DNA of 7,106 nt from the NCBI GenBank assembly GCA_965651255.1, contig CBFGRU010000165.1:1-7106 (forward strand). The letters are read 5' to 3'. The notes beneath the pieces were generated by a model, which worked only from the letters and a program-made list of their open reading frames with translations, had not been told where the DNA came from and did not search any database. The stretch comes from CBFGRU01 sp965651255. Lineage in GTDB: Bacteria; Planctomycetota; Phycisphaerae; Phycisphaerales; SM1A02. This document shows positions 1 through 5,912 of the stretch, one piece after another; positions within the stretch are counted from its first letter, which is position 1; each line of letters starts with the position of its first letter. Made by a program: the position numbers and the translations under genes.

Positions 1-928
1 CGGCGAGCCCACTGGATACACCGAACCATCTCCCCCATCGCTGCATGAATTGATCGCCATTGCTGGCAAGATCCTGCACGGAAACGAACGACAGGCCAAG
101 AGTAAGATCGTAGTTTGCGGGAGCAACATCGGGCAACCATTGCTCGAACGGGATTCCGTAGTTGGCAATCAGCGTCTCCGTTCCAGAGCCATCCGGGAAC
201 CTGATGTCGCTGATATCTCCGGCCACCAGCCAGCCGTTGCCCGGACGAAGAATGTTCGTCATGTGCGGCCAATGGGTGAAGAACTCCACATCGCCGAGTC
301 CGATGGCCGGGTTATTATTGTTGCTGAGATCAAGGAAATTTGTATCCCACTGACCGCCAAGTTGATCGTTGAAACGGAAGCGGCTGCTGCCCGGCTGGAA
401 GATACGATTCGGCTCGGTTGAACGCAGCCATCGTGTGTCATTTGTTCCGGGCTCACCGCGAAGGTCATCCGCACGACCCGCACCGCCATTCATGGCGTCG
501 GGCCAGTTCGTCCACGGAATGACCTGATACGGGGCGCCGTGGTAGAAGGAAGAGATCGGACCTACGGCCAACTCTGTACCGTACCGCGCTGCCGCGGGAT
601 CGATCGGCCACCGTGGGAATGACGGGTTAATGTTCCCGTTCGCAAGGAATGCGTTGCCGGGGTCGCTGGTGTTGACTGGTCGCACAAACAACGCTTCGGC
701 GATCTCCTGGGCGACCTTGTCCGCCATGGCACCGATTCGATCATCGCGCATCGTCGCCGTACGCTGCGCGAGCGCGGTCGTTCGCTCCGAATTCGTCCGG
801 GCGAGGTAGGAACTTGCCACGATCACAAGGAGCACGAGAATGCCGGCAACCAATACCAGCACGTTTCCGCGCCGAGTGCGCCGTTTCACTCGCAGGTTTC
901 CAGTCGAACTGTTCTGTTGCATCTTCAT
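1..928 (-). CDS. GspK/PilX-like atypical minor pseudopilin, C-terminus cut by left window edge
   Basis: An open frame of 309 residues runs off the left edge. The ATG at 928 has GGAG 6 bases upstream and an in-frame TAG two codons before it, so no longer start is possible; Met3 at 922 is an alternative. The N-terminus has a 21-residue leader rich in basic residues (RVKRRTRRG), then NVLVLVAGILVLLVIVASSYLA, one membrane helix, followed by RTNSERTTALAQRTATMRDDRIGAMADKVAQEIAEALF, a helical spine. Unlike the other five there is no aromatic residue at +1 and no Glu at +5, as is known for GspK and PilX. The rest is Trp/Asn/Pro/Gly-rich, with TRWLRSTEP near 166-174. I recognise no further domain. No cysteine is visible. 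Its position after the J-like gene, in the GspK slot, agrees with this call. Certainty that it is coding is high; the GspK assignment is inferred from the missing E5 and the gene order, and a general planctomycete PilX-like protein is the alternative. Confidence 0.84.
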   Translation of the reverse strand, partial: MKMQQNSSTGNLRVKRRTRRGNVLVLVAGILVLLVIVASSYLARTNSERTTALAQRTATMRDDRIGAMADKVAQEIAEALFVRPVNTSDPGNAFLANGNINPSFPRWPIDPAAARYGTELAVGPISSFYHGAPYQVIPWTNWPDAMNGGAGRADDLRGEPGTNDTRWLRSTEPNRIFQPGSSRFRFNDQLGGQWDTNFLDLSNNNNPAIGLGDVEFFTHWPHMTNILRPGNGWLVAGDISDIRFPDGSGTETLIANYGIPFEQWLPDVAPANYDLTLGLSFVSVQDLASNGDQFMQRWGRWFGVSSGLA

Positions 929-934
929 GGGCTA

Positions 935-938
935 CTCC
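935..938 (-). promoter_or_regulatory. Shine-Dalgarno GGAG for the GspK-like gene
   Basis: GGAG lies 6 bases before the ATG at 928, within the 47-base gap after the J-like gene. An in-frame TAG directly follows it, so the start cannot lie further upstream. It favours 928 over the second ATG at 922. Confidence 0.6.
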
Positions 939-975
939 AGGGAGCCATCCGCACCCGTCCAAACCGGAAATTCAA

Positions 976-2304
976 TCAACGCACGCGCTCTGGTAAGTTC
1001 ACAACAAACTGCACTTCACGACCATCCACCAGGCGCTGATTCGCATCATGCAGGCGCATTGTGATGCGCAACGATGCCGGCCACGGAGTTCGCAGGCGAT
1101 CGAATCCAAACACCGCAGTGTAAATGTGCCGCTTCGGGTCGATGACCTGATATGACTCGATATCGGTCGCCGGTGCGGAGTTCCCGATCCAGTTGTTGAA
1201 TGTCTGCGTACCGCGCACATCGTTCATCACATCCGGCATTCCGAACCACGGAAGCTGGTCGTTTACCTGTGGCTGCCCGTTGCCATCGAGCGGGAACAGC
1301 GTGAACTGCCCGGCAGTCGAACCATCGTTGTAATTGATGAATTCCTGGCCGCCGTACGCCCACTCGATCGCAAATTCGCTGCATGCGGTGCCAATGGACG
1401 TTGTTGTCAGCGCATGTTCACGCCGATCCGATGTTGCGGACAGTCGTTCCGCCCGTGGGAAGAACACGTAGCCGAGAATCGTCGCACGCTGAGCTGGCCA
1501 CGTCCAACTGGGGTCGTTGAACTGAGTGACGGTGTTGCGCACTTCATTCATTTGCTCGGCGACGATATCAGTGCGACTGTTACGCACCAGGCGGTCGAAG
1601 AGCGATTGCGATGACAGCCCCTGCGAAAGATAGACCTGGTTACTCCCACCGTCATCAGCCATCAGCACGGACTGTCGTGCCAGAATCCATTCAAGCGCGC
1701 CGGGCTGGGTGCCGTTGATCGCAGATACACCCGCTCCCGTCAGGGTATTGACCATCTGAGTGTTTGCACCGGAATCCACATACCAGGGTGGGAAGAATGT
1801 TTGCGGTGCAGTCACCGCAAGATCAGTTCCCGGAACAGCATTGATCAACTGAAAGGCATGTCCATAGTAAAGACGAGCGATGTTGCTGCTTGCCTGCCGG
1901 TTCACCGTTGACTGCAGGTAGTAGTTGTGCGTCGTCTGCTTACGATTGGCGAAGAAAACCAGTTGATCGCTGCGCAGCCATGCGTCGCCGGGACGGTTGG
2001 GGTCCAGCCACAAGGTCGAGTCGATACCCGAAGCATCGTGGTAGTCATTTCGCACGCGATGGGAGACGATTGCAAGAAACCCGTCTGCGGCCATCGCTTC
2101 AATGTCGGCACGCAACTGTCGCTCAAACGCAGCGACTTCCTGCAGCGTGTCGGCATTGGCCTGTCCCTGTGAGGCCACTGCACTGGCGCTCGAGAAGATC
2201 CTCGCGACCGCCAGCAGAATCACGAGCAAGACCGCGACTGCGACCAGAATCTCAACCAGCGTGAAGGCCGCGCGGTGAACTGAATGGTTCCTTCGCGTGC
2301 GCAT
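976..2304 (-). CDS. GspJ/PulJ-like minor pseudopilin, 442 aa
   Basis: Probable GspJ/PulJ-type minor pseudopilin. The leader of 13 residues ends VHRAA, followed by FTLVEILVAVAVLLVILLAVARIF, with E5 at residue 18. Position -1 is Ala13, as in the neighbouring I-like protein. The next segment, LQEVAAFERQLRADIEAMAADGFLAI (54-79), is the helix plus RQLRADIE-type turn common in GspJ/PilW proteins. The C-terminus, with YTAVFGFDR (395-403) and WPASLRITMRLHDANQRLVDGREVQFVVNLP (408-438), resembles the closing GspJ region in which a Pro-x-x-(I/L)-(R/K) strand precedes a last beta hairpin. The middle (about 90-390) is an expansion with no motif I can name. There is one cysteine (Cys308). At 442 residues it is about twice a usual GspJ. 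The ATG at 2304 lies 3 bases after the previous stop, with a strong AAGGAG 9 bases upstream. Position between I- and K-like genes supports the call. Confidence 0.88.
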   Translation of the reverse strand: MRTRRNHSVHRAAFTLVEILVAVAVLLVILLAVARIFSSASAVASQGQANADTLQEVAAFERQLRADIEAMAADGFLAIVSHRVRNDYHDASGIDSTLWLDPNRPGDAWLRSDQLVFFANRKQTTHNYYLQSTVNRQASSNIARLYYGHAFQLINAVPGTDLAVTAPQTFFPPWYVDSGANTQMVNTLTGAGVSAINGTQPGALEWILARQSVLMADDGGSNQVYLSQGLSSQSLFDRLVRNSRTDIVAEQMNEVRNTVTQFNDPSWTWPAQRATILGYVFFPRAERLSATSDRREHALTTTSIGTACSEFAIEWAYGGQEFINYNDGSTAGQFTLFPLDGNGQPQVNDQLPWFGMPDVMNDVRGTQTFNNWIGNSAPATDIESYQVIDPKRHIYTAVFGFDRLRTPWPASLRITMRLHDANQRLVDGREVQFVVNLPERVR

Positions 2305-2307
2305 GAA

Positions 2308-3375
2308 TCAAAGCTCCTTCACGGTGACATACACCGGTGTGAGCGTCCAGCCGTTGTCATCAAACGGGGGGATGTACCAGAGACGCTTGACAACGTTGTC
2401 GCGACCGATTGGCTGCACATTCGTTGGACCGAAGTCGTACACCGGCAACGGGGTGATCTCAGGGATCCGTTCCACCAACTCAACCGGGCCATCGGCATAC
2501 GTGCGACGACCGGCAAGAATCCGGTGAATATTGTTATTCTGATCAAGTAACCATTGGCCGGGGAATTGCCACCCCTGGTTGGAATTGACATCGAGAAAGC
2601 GATTGAGATGAGTTGACGTAAAGTCAAGCGGTTGAAACGGCGTTGTTCCGCGATCCGTATTCGGAATCAAGCGGTCATCCGCCGTTCCATCGGTATTGTC
2701 CGCGCCCCACGCATCCCACGCATCGGCGGCATTCGTCTGCGTCAGATCGATCGCGACTGGGAGCGGCGGAATCGAACCGGCCCCTGGTGCTACGGTGTAG
2801 GCCGCGGCCTGCCCACCCGGCGCTTCCACTCGATACACGAAGATTGCAACCTGCACGCGCCCGCCAAACCGGCGAAAAGCGCACTCCCAGACATACTGCG
2901 GACGATCGTTGTTCAAAAACTCGGCCGGGCTCGTAGGATTGACCGTTGCGGCGGGGAAGTACCGTTCACCTTGTGTAATCACAATCGTCGGTGCGGTGTT
3001 TGGATACTTGACCGCGTTGTAAGGAATCTCCGTGTTTGTATCGGCATTCAGGAAGAGCGAAATGCCTGACTGCGCGGGCGTCGCGCCGAAAATGAAGGCC
3101 GGTCGTCGCCAGGTGTAATCGCCCGGCTGTAACGGTGCTTCAACATCCCAGCCAAAGTCACTCGCACTGACCTTGGACCGAATCACCTGGAATGCGTTCT
3201 CGGCGATCACCGGACCGATGAGGTCATCGGTCGAACGTCGCTGCTGCGTCAACCCGACAGGAAACAATGCGGCGATCGAGATGATCCCAATGCCCAGAAT
3301 GAACACTGCGAGCAACATCTCCGGCAGTGAGAAAGCGCGACGAGACGCTGGGGATGGCTGTGATCGAGTGATCAT
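2308..3375 (-). CDS. GspI/PilV-like minor pseudopilin, 355 aa
   Basis: Probable GspI/PilV-type minor pseudopilin. The leader of 14 residues ends ASRRA, followed by FSLPEMLLAVFILGIGIISIAALFPVGL. The SLPEMLLAVFILGIG wording is typical of PilV/GspI helices, and E5 is Glu19. The residue before the cleavage point is Ala14, not the usual Gly. After the helix, QQRRSTDDLIGPVIAENAFQVIRSK fits the helical spine of the family. The remaining 280 or so residues are mostly beta-like and Pro/Asn/Asp-rich, with an acidic stretch WGADNTDGTADD (223-234). The sequence CAFRRFGGRVQVAIFVYRV (165-183) looks like a core beta hairpin. There is a single cysteine (Cys165), so no internal disulfide. GspI is usually about 120-130 residues, so this is strongly enlarged. 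The start overlaps the preceding TGA as ATGA; a G-rich stretch (3386-3390) lies about 10 bases upstream. Assignment to I rests on helix wording and position between H- and J-like genes. Confidence 0.86.
   Translation of the reverse strand: MITRSQPSPASRRAFSLPEMLLAVFILGIGIISIAALFPVGLTQQRRSTDDLIGPVIAENAFQVIRSKVSASDFGWDVEAPLQPGDYTWRRPAFIFGATPAQSGISLFLNADTNTEIPYNAVKYPNTAPTIVITQGERYFPAATVNPTSPAEFLNNDRPQYVWECAFRRFGGRVQVAIFVYRVEAPGGQAAAYTVAPGAGSIPPLPVAIDLTQTNAADAWDAWGADNTDGTADDRLIPNTDRGTTPFQPLDFTSTHLNRFLDVNSNQGWQFPGQWLLDQNNNIHRILAGRRTYADGPVELVERIPEITPLPVYDFGPTNVQPIGRDNVVKRLWYIPPFDDNGWTLTPVYVTVKEL
2314..2319 (-). promoter_or_regulatory. Strong Shine-Dalgarno AAGGAG for the GspJ-like gene
   Basis: AAGGAG is placed 9 bases before the ATG at 2304 and lies within the last codons of the preceding gene. 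It is the longest match to the anti-Shine-Dalgarno core among the starts in the window, along with GGAGG before the H-like gene, and fixes the start of the J-like protein with its 13-residue leader. Confidence 0.65.
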
Positions 3376-4217
3376 TTGGTCATCACCCCCGTATAGCGGT
3401 TGAACTGAATAATGTCCGCCCGATCATTGATGTACGCACTCAAATCATCCGTCATCGTCTGCCAGTCATTCCAGAACGATGTGTCGAAGAACTCTCGCGC
3501 ATTGCGGTAATCAAAGACCGCAAGGATCGGAGCGGGATTCACAAACGGCTCGTACTCCGGCCGCCGGTACTCGTAGAACTTCGTGTTTCCGCCGGCACCG
3601 GTATAGAAATCGTCTATCTCCGGCACACCGTCGTTATTGAAATCAACCCAGGCAACACTGCTCGGAATCGTGGGTATGAATGATGGTGAGACGAATCCCC
3701 CTTCACGGGTCGACAATGAACCATCTGGTGCGAAAAAAACACCGATGAGCCGACCAACCGCCATATTCGGGTCCGCGAAATCAGATTGGGTAATCCACTC
3801 ATCGTCGTTGGTCGTTCCGTAGAACGGCGCTGCAACACGAACGTCACTGGAGATAACCGTCCGGGGCGTGTCCGGCAACAACGTGTATCGCCACGCGATG
3901 ACCCGACGCGAATCTCCGGGGTCCGGAAAGTAGTGTTGCTGAGCATCTACGACGATGACGAGTTCACTCTCGCCTGATTCGAGCGGACGCACAACCATCC
4001 CCACGTGACGATTCAATCGCATCGCCTCCGCACGGGCGGTACCAAGGGCGGCCTTGATCGAATTCACAGCGCGGGTCTGTCTCGCATCCTGAGCGATGGC
4101 ACGCACCGCGACCAGCGTAACCACCGCGAGCACGATGATGACGGCCATCACAACGAGCAACTCGATCAGCGTGAAGCCGCGGCGTAACCCGCTCATTGTC
4201 TCACGGATGGTTCTCAT
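3372..4217 (-). CDS. GspH/FimT-like minor pseudopilin, 281 aa
   Basis: Probable minor pseudopilin of the GspH/FimT type, expected near the pseudopilus tip. The leader of 14 residues ends LRRG and is followed by FTLIELLVVMAVIIVLAVVTLVAV, with E5 at residue 19. The segment after the helix (NSIKAALGTARAEAMRLNRHVGMVVRP) matches the GspH/FimT pattern, in which a helix rich in Ala, Arg and Glu leads into the first beta strands. A GspH-like strand-turn, IGVFFAPDGS, lies at 158-167, and the C-terminus IIQFNRYTGVMTK (269-281) resembles the closing strands of FimT-type proteins. An unusual loop, DFNNDGVPEIDD (192-203), looks like a dockerin/EF-hand calcium loop. The ATG at 4217 overlaps the previous stop as ATGA, with GGAGG 10 bases upstream. 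An ATG at 4196 would shorten the leader to 7 residues and is less well supported. It has no cysteine and is longer than usual GspH (about 170-190). Confidence 0.88.
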   Translation of the reverse strand: MRTIRETMSGLRRGFTLIELLVVMAVIIVLAVVTLVAVRAIAQDARQTRAVNSIKAALGTARAEAMRLNRHVGMVVRPLESGESELVIVVDAQQHYFPDPGDSRRVIAWRYTLLPDTPRTVISSDVRVAAPFYGTTNDDEWITQSDFADPNMAVGRLIGVFFAPDGSLSTREGGFVSPSFIPTIPSSVAWVDFNNDGVPEIDDFYTGAGGNTKFYEYRRPEYEPFVNPAPILAVFDYRNAREFFDTSFWNDWQTMTDDLSAYINDRADIIQFNRYTGVMTK

Positions 4218-4915
4218 GGTTTCTCAACCTCCGTGCTGTAGATATTGTCTTCGGCCTGGGTTCGGGCGGCGGTATCTGCACTCGCAAACACATTGCCGAA
4301 CACCTGATCCGGACCAGCGGAAACGAAAAATCCACTGCGATTCGATGCAGCACCAAGGACCTGCTCCGCCTCGTGACGGACGGTACCATCGGTATCTCGA
4401 AGAGCCGGATCATCAACACCGTTCACCCATGCGCGCCCCGGCGGCACGAACAGGATCGGTCGATCCCATGAGTCAAGCACATCAAGGTACTGCGGCGTCA
4501 GTTGATTACTGTCGTGATCAAACTGTTTAATTTGATCATCTGACAACTGAGCCAGAATCTCCTGCACCTGCGATGACCGCGCCAGAATGAACAGAACCTC
4601 TCGGGTCACGTTAAGCTGAGTATTCTCCGACCAGACATCGGGATCCTGTACGTCGTACCGAGCGGTCCCGCCGGGGATACCGTCGATCCCGAATGTAATG
4701 TCGCGTCCGGAGAGTCGTTTCCACTCGGTATAGGCACTGTTCAGAATTTCGAGTGAATTCTGCGTTTGCGAAACGCTCTGCTGCTTGACTACGCCAACAC
4801 CAGCCGCGACGACAAGGCCAACGAGCAGCAGGATGATGCCGATCACCACGGTCAACTCGATGAGCGTGAAGCCGCGTCGGCGATGAATTGAACTGAATCG
4901 TGGTCGCTGGATCAT
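4214..4915 (-). CDS. GspG-like pseudopilin B (prepilin-type N-terminal cleavage/methylation protein), 233 aa
   Basis: A second GspG-like pseudopilin. I place the start at the ATG at 4915, which overlaps the previous TGA as ATGA and has GGAG 8 bases upstream. An in-frame TTG at 4951 would add 12 residues but lies inside the previous gene and lacks this support. From 4915 the leader is 15 residues ending HRRRG, then FTLIELTVVIGIILLLVGLVV, with E5 at residue 20. The body repeats the two motifs of pseudopilin A: DSWDRPILFV (148-157) and VSAGPD (198-203), followed by EDNIYS (222-227) near the C-terminus. This makes the two proteins probable paralogues with the same fold. The hydrophobic helix is followed by a polar helix (SQTQNSLEILNSAYTEW) typical of the pilin spine. 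No cysteine is present. Its stop overlaps the next gene's start. It is longer than a standard GspG (about 140 residues) but much shorter than A. Confidence 0.9.
   Translation of the reverse strand: MIQRPRFSSIHRRRGFTLIELTVVIGIILLLVGLVVAAGVGVVKQQSVSQTQNSLEILNSAYTEWKRLSGRDITFGIDGIPGGTARYDVQDPDVWSENTQLNVTREVLFILARSSQVQEILAQLSDDQIKQFDHDSNQLTPQYLDVLDSWDRPILFVPPGRAWVNGVDDPALRDTDGTVRHEAEQVLGAASNRSGFFVSAGPDQVFGNVFASADTAARTQAEDNIYSTEVEKP
4228..4232 (-). promoter_or_regulatory. Shine-Dalgarno GGAGG for the GspH-like gene
   Basis: GGAGG lies 10 bases before the ATG at 4217, inside the final codons of pseudopilin B. It supports the overlapping ATGA start over the downstream in-frame ATG at 4196, which has no comparable purine-rich site in front of it. 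Confidence 0.55.
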
Positions 4916-5871
4916 CGTCCGATCTCCACGAGATTGTCTTCGTTCGACCAAGCCGTCCCGGCGGCATTGTTCGGATCATCCGGGTCGTCAAATCGCAGGA
5001 ACCGATTGGCGGTCTTGTCGGGGCCGGCGGAGAAGAGGGCAAACTTAGCCGTCCGAAGCTCTGGAGCTGTTACCCGCGCCCCAGAGGCATCTGCAACCGG
5101 ACTGATGACTTCAGCGCCCGCCCGCACATCTGTCGGGCGCAACACGATGACTTCAGCAAGCGATACTTCCGCATGTGGGTGATCGGGGTAATACAAAATC
5201 GGCAGTCCCCAGTAATCCACGATGGCAAGCGGGTTCAGCACATCGTCGGCATCGTCGTTGTAGCCAGGATCACCGGGTAATCGCACCGCGTAATCACCGA
5301 GCTGAGTATCCCATTCGATTCGGCCAAGCAAGGTATTGTCATCGAGCTCAAGGTACGGCCCGCGAACAGGTCCGCGCTGGTTCGGTTGTCGAGCATCGAC
5401 ATGCCCACCGCCGGCTAACCCATTCCAGTACCGATCGCGTCCGGGATCGCGAATGCCGTTTCCAGCAACGCCATCCGCTGCCGCGCCGTCGTAGCCGATG
5501 AGGTACTCCGCCAGCGTGGTCATCGATGTGTAATCCTGCAACTGCGCAACCCAGCCGGCATTGCTGAAGACCGATGAATCGGTGTACAGCGGCGGGGAGA
5601 GGAACGGACGCCGATTCCCAGGATCATCCGACCCCTCGGGCCCAAGCGGAGGCGGCAAGTAATTGAAATCTCGCTCAAAGGTTGCCAACGCCTGCGAGAT
5701 GCTGGTCATTAGCGCCTGCGTCTTGGCCGCCTGCGCGCGGCTCGATGCCGCTGCCAGAGCAACGATGAGCAGAGCAACCAGCGTGGCAATCACGCCCACG
5801 ACCACAAGCAACTCTACTACGGTGAAGCCACTCCGTCGGACTCGCATTCGAGATGTGGCGCGTTTGATCAT
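4912..5871 (-). CDS. GspG-like pseudopilin A (prepilin-type N-terminal cleavage/methylation protein), 319 aa
   Basis: Likely a shaft-forming (major) pseudopilin or close relative. The N-terminus is a class III prepilin signal: a basic leader of 15 residues ending RRSG, then FTVVELLVVVGVIATLVALL, giving F at +1 and E at +5 (Glu20), followed by one membrane helix to about residue 41. Two C-terminal motifs resemble GspG: DYWGLPILYY (219-228), comparable to the GspG DPWGxxY block, and FSAGPD (280-285) followed by EDNLVEIGR at the extreme C-terminus, comparable to the GspG calcium-loop region. At 319 residues it is about twice a standard GspG. The extra sequence (about 70-215) is rich in Gly, Pro and Asp, with acidic runs such as NDDADD. 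There is no cysteine. The ATG at 5871 is preceded by GGAG at 8 bases, and its stop overlaps the next start in ATGA. Pilin class is certain; the exact G role is inferred from motifs and position after gspF. Confidence 0.9.
   Translation of the reverse strand: MIKRATSRMRVRRSGFTVVELLVVVGVIATLVALLIVALAAASSRAQAAKTQALMTSISQALATFERDFNYLPPPLGPEGSDDPGNRRPFLSPPLYTDSSVFSNAGWVAQLQDYTSMTTLAEYLIGYDGAAADGVAGNGIRDPGRDRYWNGLAGGGHVDARQPNQRGPVRGPYLELDDNTLLGRIEWDTQLGDYAVRLPGDPGYNDDADDVLNPLAIVDYWGLPILYYPDHPHAEVSLAEVIVLRPTDVRAGAEVISPVADASGARVTAPELRTAKFALFSAGPDKTANRFLRFDDPDDPNNAAGTAWSNEDNLVEIGR
4924..4927 (-). promoter_or_regulatory. Shine-Dalgarno GGAG for pseudopilin B
   Basis: GGAG lies 8 bases before the ATG at 4915, inside the end of the pseudopilin A gene. 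Together with the ATGA stop-start overlap it decides the start of pseudopilin B in favour of 4915 over the in-frame TTG at 4951. The arrangement suggests that ribosomes finishing A reinitiate on B. Confidence 0.65.
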
Positions 5872-5879
5872 GGACAGAT

Positions 5880-5883
5880 CTCC
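5880..5883 (-). promoter_or_regulatory. Shine-Dalgarno GGAG for pseudopilin A
   Basis: GGAG lies 8 bases before the ATG at 5871, within the 41-base gap after gspF. The gap holds no visible terminator hairpin with a T-run and no convincing promoter, so pseudopilin A is probably read from the gspF transcript. Confidence 0.6.
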
Positions 5884-5912
5884 AGGAACTCGACTGCCGC
5901 GACAATGCGAGA

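Noticed and set aside
50..421. Plus-strand open frame of 123 codons near the left edge
   Set aside because: It lies opposite the K-like coding frame, which is open from 928 to the edge with a clear start, Shine-Dalgarno site and membrane helix. The plus-strand product shows no motif.
929..975. Possible terminator or missing small gene between the J- and K-like genes
   Set aside because: The 47-base gap has no T-run after a stem and is too short for a gene; the next start with its Shine-Dalgarno site lies directly behind it.
2632..3069. Plus-strand open frame of 145 codons opposite the GspI-like gene
   Set aside because: The product is Arg/Cys-rich and low in order, typical of an antisense frame. 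The minus-strand gene has a prepilin signal and fits the operon.
4916..4951. TTG at 4951 as the start of pseudopilin B
   Set aside because: It would place 36 bases of B inside A and give a 27-residue leader. The ATG at 4915 has an ATGA overlap, a GGAG at 8 bases and a 15-residue leader like its neighbour.
5872..5912. Possible promoter or terminator in the gap between gspF and pseudopilin A
   Set aside because: The 41 bases hold no stable stem with a T-run and no convincing -35/-10 pair; only a Shine-Dalgarno site is supported.
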